Assembly (NCBI GenBank): GCA_934351925.1
Contig: CAKRJT010000002.1
Location: 120,386 to 184,385 of the forward strand
Source of the DNA: an uncultured Lachnospiraceae bacterium
Lineage (GTDB): Bacteria > Bacillota > Clostridia > Lachnospirales > Lachnospiraceae
DNA: 64,000 bases
Direction of reading: 5' to 3'
Shown: one piece after another, positions 1-8,684 of the stretch
How positions within the stretch are numbered: position 1 is the stretch's first letter
How the letters are laid out: each line of letters opens with the position of its first letter
The notes under the pieces: generated by a model
Databases searched by the model: none
What the model saw: only the letters and a program-made list of their open reading frames with translations
What the model was told of the DNA's origin: nothing
Made by a program: the position numbers and the translations under genes

Positions 1-995
1 GCAATCGCCTGAGGCATGCGCTCCTCTACCCCCTCTATTATCTCCCTCATACGCTTCTCTTTATCATAAAACGGAAGTGCGTCGAGCACCCCGTCACTCA
101 TCATAATTATATAATCACCATCCTGAAGCCCGATGCTGAACCGGTCAATACTGCTGCCGCTTATAACGCCTGCCGGAAGCGAGGACGCCTCAACAATCCT
201 CACTCCGTCCCTGCCCTTTATAAAGCTCGGAACCGCCCCCATCTTAAAGAAGTCTGCACTGCCATCGTATTCGTTAATGCTGCACATATCAAGCGTGACC
301 GGACCTCCGGCGGAGTCGTTGTCCGCAAAGGCATCATTTAGAAGCTCAAGCGCCGCCTCCTCAGAAAAACCTGCCTCTAAAAAGTGCTCAAGCAGCTCTA
401 TAAATCTGGTGCTGTCTTCATTCGCAGGGCTGCCACAGCCCATGCCGTCAGCAAGACTCACAATGCTTCTGCCGCCCTCTATATTCATATACGAATAGTT
501 ATCGCCGGATATCCTCGCAAATCCCTTGCTGCACTCAGCATGTCCGAACAGAAGTCTGTAATCCGTCCTCTCCTCGAAAATGAACTCACCTTCGTCTTTC
601 GAGAGAACCCTTCTGCTTCCGTCTGCGACCCTCAGGCGCCGGCCGAGCATGGCTCCGATATTATCTGCCAACTGTCCTGCCGTTATGCAGCCGCGTCTTT
701 TTGAGAGACGCATAACCAGCTCAAGCCTATTCTTCACAGGCTCTAATACCAGTATTCCCGCAACAATTATGCTCTCTGATTTCAGATAATCACAGAGCTC
801 ATTCTTCTGCTGTTCACTTATTGTACCCGAAGTCTCCTCCCCGCTGTCCCCGGATATGCGTTCAAGCATCGCCGCCGTCTCGCTAAGCTGCAGCGAGAGA
901 GCTGTCCTGCTGCCACCCGTATACACGTTCATAAGCCTGCGAAACGCGTCCGCATACTCTCTGAGTTTCCCCCGTGAATAGAATAAATTGTCCAT
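1..995 (-). CDS. spoIIE: SpoIIE-family PP2C serine phosphatase, partial at left edge
   Basis: At least 331 residues are read on the minus strand and the frame stays open through the window edge. PP2C/SpoIIE motifs are visible: SLADGMGCG near residue 178 (metal-binding Asp-Gly) and MMSDGVLDALP near residue 297. In the family this phosphatase dephosphorylates SpoIIAA to release sigma-F in the forespore. The start is firm: ATG preceded by AAGGGGAG, with an in-frame TAA directly before that site. The protein therefore starts in what is normally the cytoplasmic linker and has no hydrophobic segments, although Bacillus SpoIIE carries about ten N-terminal membrane helices. It follows divIC in the same direction, as in other Firmicutes, which supports the identity. 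The missing membrane domain is the oddity; the C-terminus lies outside the window. Confidence 0.85.
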   Translation of the reverse strand, partial: MDNLFYSRGKLREYADAFRRLMNVYTGGSRTALSLQLSETAAMLERISGDSGEETSGTISEQQKNELCDYLKSESIIVAGILVLEPVKNRLELVMRLSKRRGCITAGQLADNIGAMLGRRLRVADGSRRVLSKDEGEFIFEERTDYRLLFGHAECSKGFARISGDNYSYMNIEGGRSIVSLADGMGCGSPANEDSTRFIELLEHFLEAGFSEEAALELLNDAFADNDSAGGPVTLDMCSINEYDGSADFFKMGAVPSFIKGRDGVRIVEASSLPAGVISGSSIDRFSIGLQDGDYIIMMSDGVLDALPFYDKEKRMREIIEGVEERMPQAI

Positions 996-1044
996 TCGAT
1001 TCTCCCCTTAGAATCAATCCCCTTTTATTTGTCAGCAGGTATAT

Positions 1045-1428
1045 TCAGTTGTCTCTGTTATCATTCGCCCTGAAAATAAGTTCATCTTCATAGACAAGTC
1101 CCAGCTTCTCCCTTGCAAATTCCTCAATGAACTGCTTGGTTGTCACATAGATAGAACGTGTCTGCAGCTCCTCCTTGCGCTCATTCTGCTCAGCAATCTG
1201 TGCATTGAGCTGTGTAATCTGTTTATCATACGCCGCGTTCTTATCCTCGAGCCTGCCCGACGACCTTGCCACGACCAGACAGATCACCGCGAGAAGCGCA
1301 ACCGCAGCAAACCCGGCAAGCCATGTATAATTATGCGAAATATGACGGTTCTGCATAACAACGATATGTCTGCCGTATCTTTTACTCTTTTGTGTGACAT
1401 TTTTCCGCTTTATGTTTTTCTCTGCCAT
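1045..1428 (-). CDS. divIC: DivIC/FtsB-like septum formation initiator
   Basis: A protein of 127 residues with a basic cytoplasmic N-terminus, one membrane segment at about residues 34-53, and a heptad-like coiled coil at about 60-95 (Leu/Gln/Glu-rich). This is the usual DivIC/FtsB layout. In the family it joins the FtsL-DivIB (FtsLBQ) complex at the division septum. The gene lies between yabQ and spoIIE, its conserved position. The start is uncertain: ATG at 1428 gives a protein of normal length, but an in-frame TTG at 1452 and GTG at 1440 are possible and GGAAAGG lies just before the GTG. The gene overlaps the 3' end of yabQ by about 47 bases, suggesting translational coupling. Confidence 0.85.
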   Translation of the reverse strand: MAEKNIKRKNVTQKSKRYGRHIVVMQNRHISHNYTWLAGFAAVALLAVICLVVARSSGRLEDKNAAYDKQITQLNAQIAEQNERKEELQTRSIYVTTKQFIEEFAREKLGLVYEDELIFRANDNRDN

Positions 1429-1792
1429 CTTTTCGCCCACATACCTTTCCAAGCTTATAATATATGATTGTAACGCCTTTTTCCATATATTTCAATACAA
1501 AGGAGACAATTATCATTCCGACAACCATGCCTGCTATGGAAAACCATCTCGCGGCACCGTCATTTGCCACGAGTATCACGGCGAACATCACAAACGCTGA
1601 CAAAAACCAGTACAGAACATCCTCAAGTGCCACAAAAAAACCGTGATGTCTTACCAGCCTGCGAAACACTACCAGAACACGGTACGCTGCCCCAAGCATT
1701 GCTCCACAGCACAGACACCACAGCAGAAAACTGAACTCATGTGCTATAAAATCCCTCAAAAACAGCACCTCTTTCCGCCCAAAATCCGCCAA
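1382..1792 (-). CDS. yabQ: Spore cortex biosynthesis protein YabQ
   Basis: A protein of 136 residues with about three hydrophobic segments (roughly 17-38, 60-78 and 84-102) and a basic hydrophilic tail. Size, topology and the position between yabP and divIC match YabQ, a membrane protein needed for spore cortex formation in Bacillus. The first codon used is TTG, five bases after the yabP stop, with GGAG just ahead; a GTG eight codons later is the alternative start. The identification leans on gene order, because YabQ sequences diverge strongly. Confidence 0.8.
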   Translation of the reverse strand: MADFGRKEVLFLRDFIAHEFSFLLWCLCCGAMLGAAYRVLVVFRRLVRHHGFFVALEDVLYWFLSAFVMFAVILVANDGAARWFSIAGMVVGMIIVSFVLKYMEKGVTIIYYKLGKVCGRKDGREKHKAEKCHTKE

Positions 1793-1797
1793 AGCTC

Positions 1798-2085
1798 CTA
1801 CTTAAAAAGTCTGTTTATAAGGGACTCGCCCTTCTTTGCCGCGCTCATAACCTCCGAGTATATATAGCTGTCAATCCTGCCGTCGACCTCCAGCTCTCCT
1901 TTGTCTACCGACAGCTTCCCCACATGCAGATCATGTCCCTTGATAGTCAGCATGCCGTATTCCGTCTCTAACAATATCTGATTCAGGTCAAAGGATATCA
2001 CATCCGTAACGCCCGTGACACTGCAGGTCTTTCTGTTGCTTGAAGATATTTTATGTATTTTCCCCGAAACCGGAAGCTCCTCCAT
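1798..2085 (-). CDS. yabP: Sporulation protein YabP
   Basis: A protein of 95 residues, the normal YabP size. It is beta-rich, with the family-like stretches VTDVISFD and LTIKGHDLHV. YabP is a small sigma-E-dependent protein linked to the mother-cell stage of sporulation and related to the YqfC family. ATG follows AAGGGGG at good spacing. It is directly followed by yabQ and preceded by rqcP, the standard order, so the call is secure even though the molecular role is not defined. Confidence 0.9.
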   Translation of the reverse strand: MEELPVSGKIHKISSSNRKTCSVTGVTDVISFDLNQILLETEYGMLTIKGHDLHVGKLSVDKGELEVDGRIDSYIYSEVMSAAKKGESLINRLFK

Positions 2086-2195
2086 ATTCCATCCCCCTTA
2101 TATACTTATGATTGGCTTTAAGAAACCTGCCTCCTGCCTGTTTCCGGTACCATATCCTAAATATATTATAGGCGCGTCGGATTTATGCATGGATT

Positions 2196-2435
2196 TTACA
2201 GATACTTAAACATATCCTTAGCTTCATCCTTCTTCGTAGTCTCCACAATTTCAAGCACCTCGACCTTGACATTCTTCGTTCCGAAGGCTATCTCGATGGT
2301 GTCGCCCACCTTGACCTCGCAGGACGCCTTAGCCGGTTTATCGTTTACCAGCACTCTCCCCGCATCGCATGCCTCATTCGCAACTGTTCTCCTCTTAATC
2401 AGTCTTGAAACTTTTAAATATTTATCTAATCTCAT
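2196..2435 (-). CDS. rqcP: S4-domain RNA-binding protein RqcP (YabO/HslR family)
   Basis: A protein of 79 residues beginning MRLDKYLKVSRLIKRR, the signature start of the S4 RNA-binding fold, with GRVLVNDKPAKAS and VKVGDTIEIAF continuing the domain. In Firmicutes this protein works with RqcH on stalled 50S subunits, where it supports addition of C-terminal alanine tails to nascent chains. The ATG at 2435 was chosen because AAGGAG stands six bases before it; an upstream in-frame extension has no family similarity. It sits between hup and yabP as expected. Confidence 0.9.
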   Translation of the reverse strand: MRLDKYLKVSRLIKRRTVANEACDAGRVLVNDKPAKASCEVKVGDTIEIAFGTKNVKVEVLEIVETTKKDEAKDMFKYL

Positions 2436-2501
2436 ACCGTTCTCCTTCCCGTGATGCAGACAATATCTCTGCATATTCCACCTTAAAATGCACATATGAA
2501 A

Positions 2502-2535
2502 ATATCCCAAGACTACCGACGCAGCCTTGGGATAT
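2502..2535 (-). terminator. Rho-independent terminator after hup
   Basis: A perfect 10-bp stem (ATATCCCAAG with CTTGGGATAT) around a 14-base loop, starting 26 bases past the hup stop codon and followed on the minus strand by TTTTC. It should insulate highly expressed hup from rqcP. Confidence 0.8.
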
Positions 2536-2560
2536 CATCATTCGTTCAGGATTTTTACAA

Positions 2561-2836
2561 TTAAGCGTTAACTGTATCCTTAAGTGCCTTACCAGCCTTG
2601 AACTTAGGGCTCTTAGAAGCAGGAATCTTCATAGCCTTACCTGTGAGTGGGTTTCTTCCGTCTCTTGCAGGTCTCTCAGCAACCTCGAATGTACCGAAAC
2701 CAACTAACTGAATCTTCTCGCCCTTCTTTAATTCCTCAGCAACTACATCTGTGAAAGCCTTGAGTGCCTTCTCAGCGTCCTTCTTAGATAACTCTGTCTT
2801 CTCAGCGATAGCTGCAACTAATTCTGTCTTGTTCAT
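2561..2836 (-). CDS. hup: HU family histone-like DNA-binding protein
   Basis: A protein of 91 residues, the exact HU size. It has MNKTELVAAIAEKTELSKKD at the start, the core GFGTFEVAERPARDGRNP and the C-terminal PKFKAGKALKD. HU binds and bends DNA as a dimer through two beta-ribbon arms whose conserved Arg/Pro tips are present here. AGGAGG precedes the ATG. A strong promoter lies upstream and a terminator downstream, so it is its own transcription unit inside the spoVT-spoIIE cluster. Confidence 0.97.
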   Translation of the reverse strand: MNKTELVAAIAEKTELSKKDAEKALKAFTDVVAEELKKGEKIQLVGFGTFEVAERPARDGRNPLTGKAMKIPASKSPKFKAGKALKDTVNA

Positions 2837-2878
2837 TTTAGAAAATCCTCCTGAAATAATATTGAACCTTCACAATTA

Positions 2879-2907
2879 TTTATATATGCTTTACCTATAT
2901 TTGTCAA
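2879..2907 (-). promoter_or_regulatory. Sigma-A promoter of hup
   Basis: On the minus strand TTGACA (2907-2902) and TATAAA (2884-2879) are separated by exactly 17 bases, about 35 bases upstream of the hup start region. This is a near-consensus vegetative promoter, fitting an abundant nucleoid protein. Confidence 0.85.
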
Positions 2908-2962
2908 GGAAAAATGAGCATTTTAGGGGATGTAAGCGCTTGTCGTCATTGTTTTTGTTGTA

Positions 2963-3511
2963 TTAAGACTCCATCTGTTTTCCGAGGAACCCTGCTGCCG
3001 ATCCTGTGAGTTTCCGGTCGGCCTCCGTGAACCTGACTTTTGGCTCCTTCGTGGTCATTATAACGGCACCTATCGCATCGCCCTCACAGATAATGGGGCT
3101 TATGACCTGTGAGCTGTACTCATCGTTTTCCCCTTGTATAATCGGAACGAATTTCCGGTCATCCCTCATCGCAGTTACACAGTCCCTCGAATCTATGGTT
3201 TCCTCGAGCTGCCTGCTTATCGGCTTTAGAAGTATATCCTTCTTAGGCGCCCCTGAAAATGCTATAACCTGATCCCTGTCGGTGACACACACTATGTTCC
3301 CTGTACTCTGTGCAAGCGAATCCGCATACTGTCTGGCAAATTCGCCCAGTTCTCCTATCGGTGAATATTTTTTGAGGATAATCTCGCCCTCCCTATCGGT
3401 AAATATCTCAAGCGGGTCTCCCTCCCTTATTCTAAGAGTCCTTCTGATTTCCTTGGGAATAACAACCCGCCCCAAATCATCGATTCGACGAACAATTCCG
3501 GTTGCCTTCAT
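2963..3511 (-). CDS. spoVT: Stage V sporulation regulator SpoVT (AbrB + GAF)
   Basis: A protein of 182 residues, close to the 178 of Bacillus SpoVT. Residues 1-48 form an AbrB swapped-hairpin DNA-binding domain (MKATGIVRRIDDLGRVVIPK, then EIRRTLRIREGDPLEIF). The rest is a GAF-like sensor domain. SpoVT modulates forespore sigma-G-dependent genes. The ATG at 3511 was chosen because the family starts at MKATG; the longer upstream frame is unrelated. It heads the conserved yab cluster, but mazG, which often lies between spoVT and hup, is absent. Confidence 0.93.
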   Translation of the reverse strand: MKATGIVRRIDDLGRVVIPKEIRRTLRIREGDPLEIFTDREGEIILKKYSPIGELGEFARQYADSLAQSTGNIVCVTDRDQVIAFSGAPKKDILLKPISRQLEETIDSRDCVTAMRDDRKFVPIIQGENDEYSSQVISPIICEGDAIGAVIMTTKEPKVRFTEADRKLTGSAAGFLGKQMES

Positions 3512-3606
3512 ATAATTCTGTTTTCCTCCAATGCTATTTTTTGTAAATACTGCTATCAATCAGCTTTGGAGTTAGTATGTGGAAAACCTGGTGATTTATG
3601 CGTACC

Positions 3607-3624
3607 TGTGGCAATTCTGCCACA
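3607..3624 (-). terminator. Small hairpin after the chemoreceptor gene
   Basis: A perfect 7-bp stem (TGTGGCA with TGCCACA) and 4-base loop directly after the chemoreceptor stop codon. There is no U-tract on the minus strand, so it is at best a weak terminator or an mRNA 3'-end stabiliser. Confidence 0.4.
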
Positions 3625-5355
3625 TTATATTGCCGTGAAAATGTCCGTCTCCTTCTGAAGGGCGGAGGCAATTTCCTTGTTCTCATTCATTTTTTCATTG
3701 ATATTATCCATATCGGATACGAGCGTCTGGGTGCTCTGTGCCGCACCATTTACGCCCTTGGCACCTTCCTCAATGGCATGTGTAATGTTATTTATTGAAC
3801 CTGCAATGGAGTCGACCTCACTCTTTAAAGCGTCAGTTTTTTCAGCGAACTCATTCATCACGTTCTCTATATATGTAGCATTGTCCCGGTACTGGGCTCC
3901 GCCATCAACGAAATTCGCGAACTCCGGAAGTATGGACTCCTTCATGTAATTCACGAGGTTGTCCGCATTATCGCTGAGATTGTGAACTGCTTTTGTCACT
4001 ATGCTGTTAATCTGCTGTATACGGTTGGCAGTCTCACGGCTTGAGTCGGCAAGCTGTCTTATCTGCTCGGCAACCACCGCAAAGCCACGTCCGGCCTCAC
4101 CCGCTCTCGCCGCCTCAATTGAAGCATTAAGTGCAAGAAGGTTGGTCTGGCTTGATATATTTAAAATATCGTTAGTAAGTCCGTTTACCTGCTCAACGCT
4201 CCTGCTGTCCTCAATAGCCTGATTGAGAACATTGAGAATCTCGTTAACCTTAAGGTTCGTACGCTCCATATTGGTTCTTGCATCCGCCTCGAGCTTATCC
4301 GCACTCTCCTTCATTCCCTTGGAGTACTCATTGATCTCGCCCGATTTTCCGGCTATCTCCACTACCTTTTCAAGCACCGCCTCCGTATTCTGGTTTATCA
4401 CTGAAGCCGACTCACCTATCTCCTGCATTGTAGCGGAAAGCTCCTCCGTGACCGCTGATAAGTCTGCCGCACTGTCATTCGAGGTATGAAGATTCTGCTG
4501 CACCTCCCCCACAACAGCCTCAAGCTTCTGTGAATTGATTATGATAAGCCTCATGATGTTCTGAAGCTTTTCCATAAAGGTGTTGATACCGTTTCCAAGG
4601 TCAGCTACCTCGTCATTGGAAAGTATGGTTATACGCCTTGTAAGGTCGCCCTGTCTGTCATCTATGCCCTTAATTATTCCCTTAATTTCCTTTGTGGCAA
4701 CATTGAGCTTACGTATAACAAGCATAAACACACCATATAATGTAACAAAAAGCAGCACCAGTATAAGCATAACTATGAACATACCGCGTACTCTGGCTGA
4801 GCTATACTTTGCCGCAAGCTCCACACTTGCTCTTTCAGACTGTGTTCCGGCATTACTCATCATAGTCTCAATCTGGGCATCCATATCGCTGCTGTACTCC
4901 GAAATGGCTCCGTTCGCAAGCTCATAAGCCGCTGTCTTCTTACTGTTTCCACTGTATGCAAGGAGATTGGCTATCTCATACTTTAGACCCTCATAGCTGC
5001 TGATGAACTGTGTAAATGCCTGCTCGTCATCCTTAGGCAGTCTCTTTGAATACTCCTCAAGCATAGCATCAAGCTTCGCCTCCTCAGCTCTTACTGAGTC
5101 CACAAGTGCCACCATGCTGTCAAAGTCAGACGCAATTATATGCGACAGCGCAAGTCTGTGTATAGCTGCTGCTTCCTTCTGAAGCTCGCTGAGGCTTGTA
5201 ATATTGTACAGATTTTCCTCGACAATCTTAGTTGCCATATCATTAACTCTTTTCAGACTGTTCATCGACCCGATATTGGATACAACCGAAACTATACCAA
5301 GTATAATAACGGGAACAAGAATAATATATTTTAAACTTAGTCTTTTTTTATTCAT
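3625..5355 (-). CDS. Methyl-accepting chemotaxis protein
   Basis: A protein of 576 residues. TM1 lies at about 10-30, then a four-helix-bundle type extracellular sensor to about 190, TM2 at about 191-213, a HAMP segment (with LTRRI and NDEVADLG), then a long coiled-coil signalling domain. The highly conserved hairpin tip is complete ([20 protein letters not shown], then [12 protein letters not shown]). It signals to CheA/CheW, which are not in this window. GGAGG precedes the ATG. It starts 12 bases after the stop of the solute-binding lipoprotein gene, so the two are almost certainly co-transcribed; the binding protein may present its ligand to this receptor. Confidence 0.93.
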   Translation of the reverse strand: MNKKRLSLKYIILVPVIILGIVSVVSNIGSMNSLKRVNDMATKIVEENLYNITSLSELQKEAAAIHRLALSHIIASDFDSMVALVDSVRAEEAKLDAMLEEYSKRLPKDDEQAFTQFISSYEGLKYEIANLLAYSGNSKKTAAYELANGAISEYSSDMDAQIETMMSNAGTQSERASVELAAKYSSARVRGMFIVMLILVLLFVTLYGVFMLVIRKLNVATKEIKGIIKGIDDRQGDLTRRITILSNDEVADLGNGINTFMEKLQNIMRLIIINSQKLEAVVGEVQQNLHTSNDSAADLSAVTEELSATMQEIGESASVINQNTEAVLEKVVEIAGKSGEINEYSKGMKESADKLEADARTNMERTNLKVNEILNVLNQAIEDSRSVEQVNGLTNDILNISSQTNLLALNASIEAARAGEAGRGFAVVAEQIRQLADSSRETANRIQQINSIVTKAVHNLSDNADNLVNYMKESILPEFANFVDGGAQYRDNATYIENVMNEFAEKTDALKSEVDSIAGSINNITHAIEEGAKGVNGAAQSTQTLVSDMDNINEKMNENKEIASALQKETDIFTAI

Positions 5356-5366
5356 ATCGTCTCCTC

Positions 5367-6650
5367 CTATCGCTCGGTTATACCTTCAACCAGCTTGTTA
5401 AGCTGCTCCTGAAGCTGCGTCTTCGTCGTATTCCCGGCGAGAAGGCTGTCAATAAACCTGGTACAGGAATCCCAATAGCTGTTACCGATACGCTGAAGCA
5501 CTCCATACTGTGACTGATCAATAACCGCTGCTATAGCCGGAACCTTTGCCACCTCCTCGGAAGCAGCCGCCACCTTATTGGATGGCCCCTGATTCTGCTC
5601 TACGAACCTCAATGTCTGATTCTGTTCATTCGTAAGCCACTGTGCAAGCTTAAACGCCCAATCCTTATTTTTTGAATAATAATTGACACCTACCATCTTG
5701 TAGCCTGTAAAGGAAGCCATCTGTATCTGTCTGCCGTTGCAGGTGTATGTAGGAAGCTTGCAGGCACCATAATCATCACCCCAGGTATTCTTTACGGCAA
5801 CAGCCTGCCATACACCGCTGATTGCCGCTATGACCTCTCCATCCGCTGCCTGTGCAACCCATTCGCCATCCGGCTGTGCAACAAAGCCCGGGCTTGAGAT
5901 AACATTCACAATTGCCTCCGCAACATCAAGTCCCTTTATGTCTCCGTCCACGGTATTCCAGTCGCAGCTGTTGGTAATACCATCCTCGTTGATATTCATG
6001 CTGAGACCCGTATTTCCGAAGAATGAATACATATACCATCCGGAATTAAGCTCCATAGAAAGCTTTTTCCCATTCTCCTCACACACTGCAAGTATGGAAT
6101 CGAGTGTCTTAACATCATCCTCTGTGAAATAATCCTTGTTGTAGTACAGAAAATAACCGTTGTCCGCAGTCATAGGGTATGCATATAAGGTATCTCCCGC
6201 TGTCGCCGCAGCCACCGACTCTGCCACCATCTCGTCCTTAACTTCCTGTACATTCGGAACCGGTGCCAATGCACCGCCTGCTACCATGGCACTGAGCTGG
6301 TCATCCGGGAATGAAAAGACATCAGCCCCATTCTGCACATCGCCAAGCAGCACATCTCTGGTGGTTGAGTCAGGCTGCGCCTCAAGCGTGATATCGAAAT
6401 CCGCCTGTCCCTTATACTGCTCAATAAAGCTGTCAATCATCTTCTGTACCGTCGGGTGCTGTGTCTCCTCAGCCCACACCTTCAGAGTAACCTTTCCCGA
6501 AGCCTCCCCGCTGTCATTTATCATCGTGTCGTGTGCTGCATCCTGAGTTCCATTCTTGTCTGCCGGTGCCATGGCATTTCCGGAACATCCGGTAACCGTA
6601 CCCAGAAGCAACAGTGCCATAAGTACATCTGCTCCAATTCTTTTTTTCAT
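5367..6650 (-). CDS. Sugar ABC-type extracellular solute-binding lipoprotein (orphan)
   Basis: A protein of 427 residues with a lipoprotein signal ending GTVTGCSG (lipid-modified Cys about residue 22) and the layout of family 1 sugar-binding proteins: [17 protein letters not shown] near the start, DVFSFPDDQ, then [15 protein letters not shown] toward the end. It should bind an oligosaccharide outside the membrane. No permease or ATPase gene is adjacent; the only partner is the chemoreceptor 11 bases downstream. That points to a sensing role, or to sharing of permeases encoded elsewhere. A tandem 10-bp repeat lies just upstream of the start. Confidence 0.88.
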   Translation of the reverse strand: MKKRIGADVLMALLLLGTVTGCSGNAMAPADKNGTQDAAHDTMINDSGEASGKVTLKVWAEETQHPTVQKMIDSFIEQYKGQADFDITLEAQPDSTTRDVLLGDVQNGADVFSFPDDQLSAMVAGGALAPVPNVQEVKDEMVAESVAAATAGDTLYAYPMTADNGYFLYYNKDYFTEDDVKTLDSILAVCEENGKKLSMELNSGWYMYSFFGNTGLSMNINEDGITNSCDWNTVDGDIKGLDVAEAIVNVISSPGFVAQPDGEWVAQAADGEVIAAISGVWQAVAVKNTWGDDYGACKLPTYTCNGRQIQMASFTGYKMVGVNYYSKNKDWAFKLAQWLTNEQNQTLRFVEQNQGPSNKVAAASEEVAKVPAIAAVIDQSQYGVLQRIGNSYWDSCTRFIDSLLAGNTTKTQLQEQLNKLVEGITER

Positions 6651-6672
6651 AACATCATCCCTTCATAATATT

Positions 6673-6692
6673 AATCACATACAATCACATAC
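6673..6692. repeat. Tandem 10-bp repeat in the binding-protein leader
   Basis: AATCACATAC occurs twice head to tail, one helical turn apart, 23-42 bases upstream of the solute-binding protein start, in an otherwise very AT-rich 273-base intergenic stretch. The spacing suits a regulator binding site, but nothing identifies the regulator. Confidence 0.5.
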
Positions 6693-6846
6693 ATTGAAAA
6701 AATATAATTTACTATATTTTTTCTATTATTAAATAATAATTTTACTTTATATTCACATTTTTTTCAACCCTCAAAGTTACTTTTGCCAACTTTTAATTTT
6801 TGTCGAAAGAGCCCTGTTTTACCATGCTTTCAAGCAGCTAAGCAGC

Positions 6847-6875
6847 TTGCTTTTACACCTCTGATATGATATGAT
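6847..6875 (+). promoter_or_regulatory. Probable sigma-A promoter of the HD-GYP gene
   Basis: TTGCTT (6847-6852) and TATGAT (6870-6875) are 17 bases apart, about 48 bases before the start codon. Two tandem copies of AAGCAGCT (6832-6847) abut the -35 element and could be a regulator site. Confidence 0.6.
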
Positions 6876-6923
6876 TTTTCTGTTCACGGTTTTTTTGACA
6901 GCAAATGATACAGGAGACTCACC

Positions 6924-8618
6924 ATGATAACATCTCTCTACCTTGTAACATTCATCATAACCCTTTCAATGACCGCATACTACCTTGTGAGAAACCCTAA
7001 GGTTGATAATCTGTTTGTCTGCTTCGGCATAGCTCTAATCTTAAACAGCGGCGGACGTTTTCTTCTCGCGGTTTCAAGTTCTCTTGATATGGCACTTTTT
7101 TCGCAGAAGCTCATCTATATCGGAAACTGCTACTGCCCTTTTCTGCTCATACATCTGCTCACGCGGATGTGCGGCGTGAAAGTTCCACGCTCACTCACCT
7201 GGTCACTTTTTATCTTTGCCACGACCGTATTCTGCCTCGCAATGACCATAGGCATTTCCCCGATATATTACAAATCAGTAAGCCTTGCACACACCGACGG
7301 CTACAGCTATCTTGAAAAGGTATATGCACCTGCACATTTTCTCAACACTGCTCTGATGCTAGTCTACGCAGCACTCATACTGTTTTACCTCATCTATTCG
7401 ATAAAAAAGAGCAGCACTGTCTCGACAAGGACTGTCTCGGTCATGTGTCTGCTCGGTATTGCCGTCGCCGGAACATATATCCTCCAGCGTATAGTCCACA
7501 CCAATATAAGTTATCTCTCAATAGGCTATCTTATCGGCTCCATTCTAATGGTGAATATCGCCGAGCGCATCAACATGTTCGACATGTCATCCAATATTGC
7601 CGCATCCGTCGACCGCTTAAAGGAATATGGTTATATCGAGCTGGATAGAAAGTTCCGCTATATAGGCGCCAACGACTATGCCAAGGAACTCTTTCCTGAA
7701 ATAAACGCCTCCTGGCATGTTGACAGACCTGTGCCACAATCCGACTCATTTCTATACGATGATATAATAAACTGGGCGTTTGAAAGCAGCCCTAAGTCAA
7801 AGACAGTCCATTTTGATGACCGCTATTTTGATGTTACTGTCAGGAGTATTACCTATGGAAAAAGAAGAAAGGTCGGATACATCATCGAGCTGATTGACCG
7901 GACGAGCGAGAACAATTATCTGAACACCATCAAGAACTATAACCTGAATTTGAAAAAAGAGGTTGCCGCAAAGACCGCCGACATCTCCCACATAAAGGAC
8001 ATGATGGTTCTCGGCATGGCGGCCATGGTCGAGAGCCGGGACAACAGCACGGGCGGTCACATAAAGCGCACCAGCGCCGTCATAGATATCTACTCCAAGC
8101 GGCTGCTGCCGTACTGCGAAGATCTGTGCATCAACGCCGAGTTCCTTCAGATGCTCTCCAAGGCCGCTCCAATGCACGACCTCGGAAAAATCGCCATCGC
8201 AGACAGCATACTTCAAAAGCAGGGGCGCTATACCGATGAGGAATACAACCAGATGAAGCGCCATGCAGCCGAGGGCGCCGCGATAGTCGAGAACATCCTG
8301 CGCGGTGTTGAGAACGATGAGTTTGTCGAGCTTGCTAAGAACGTAGCCCACTACCACCATGAGAAGTGGGACGGAAGCGGCTATCCTGAGGGGAGAGCCG
8401 GCGAGGACATTCCTCTCGAGGCGCGAATGATGGCTCTTGCCGACGTATTCGACGCGCTTGTCAGCAAGCGCTGCTACAAGGAAGCCTACTCCTATGACAC
8501 TGCTTTTGGCATAATAGAGAGCTCGCTTGGAACCCACTTTGACCCATTTCTCGGAAAGATATTCCTTGAGTGCCGCGGTGAACTAAAGGCGCTGTATAAC
8601 GAGTATGCCGAAAAGTAA
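6924..8618 (+). CDS. Membrane-anchored HD-GYP domain phosphodiesterase
   Basis: A protein of 564 residues. The first 220 or so contain about seven hydrophobic segments, like the 7TM sensor regions of some histidine kinases. A PAS-like linker follows (about 230-330), then an HD-GYP domain from about 350. HDLGK is near residue 417, and HHEKWDGSGYPEG carries the GYP signature near 488. Such domains typically hydrolyse cyclic di-GMP; the substrate here is inferred. GGAG lies eight bases before the ATG. It faces the PL11 gene and shares a hairpin with it at the 3' end. No GGDEF partner is in the window. Confidence 0.9.
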   Translation: MITSLYLVTFIITLSMTAYYLVRNPKVDNLFVCFGIALILNSGGRFLLAVSSSLDMALFSQKLIYIGNCYCPFLLIHLLTRMCGVKVPRSLTWSLFIFATTVFCLAMTIGISPIYYKSVSLAHTDGYSYLEKVYAPAHFLNTALMLVYAALILFYLIYSIKKSSTVSTRTVSVMCLLGIAVAGTYILQRIVHTNISYLSIGYLIGSILMVNIAERINMFDMSSNIAASVDRLKEYGYIELDRKFRYIGANDYAKELFPEINASWHVDRPVPQSDSFLYDDIINWAFESSPKSKTVHFDDRYFDVTVRSITYGKRRKVGYIIELIDRTSENNYLNTIKNYNLNLKKEVAAKTADISHIKDMMVLGMAAMVESRDNSTGGHIKRTSAVIDIYSKRLLPYCEDLCINAEFLQMLSKAAPMHDLGKIAIADSILQKQGRYTDEEYNQMKRHAAEGAAIVENILRGVENDEFVELAKNVAHYHHEKWDGSGYPEGRAGEDIPLEARMMALADVFDALVSKRCYKEAYSYDTAFGIIESSLGTHFDPFLGKIFLECRGELKALYNEYAEK

Positions 8619-8619
8619 A

Positions 8620-8656
8620 ACATCGGCAGCAACCATCCGTGGTCAACTGCCGATGT
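8620..8656. terminator. Terminator hairpin between convergent HD-GYP and PL11 genes
   Basis: A perfect 10-bp stem (ACATCGGCAG with CTGCCGATGT) plus an inner 4-bp stem (ACCA/TGGT). On the minus strand the stem is followed by TTTTACTTTT, so it is best as terminator of the PL11 gene. Its U-tract overlaps the end of the HD-GYP gene. Confidence 0.75.
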
Positions 8657-8684
8657 AAAATAAATTCTAATTCACTATCAATTA

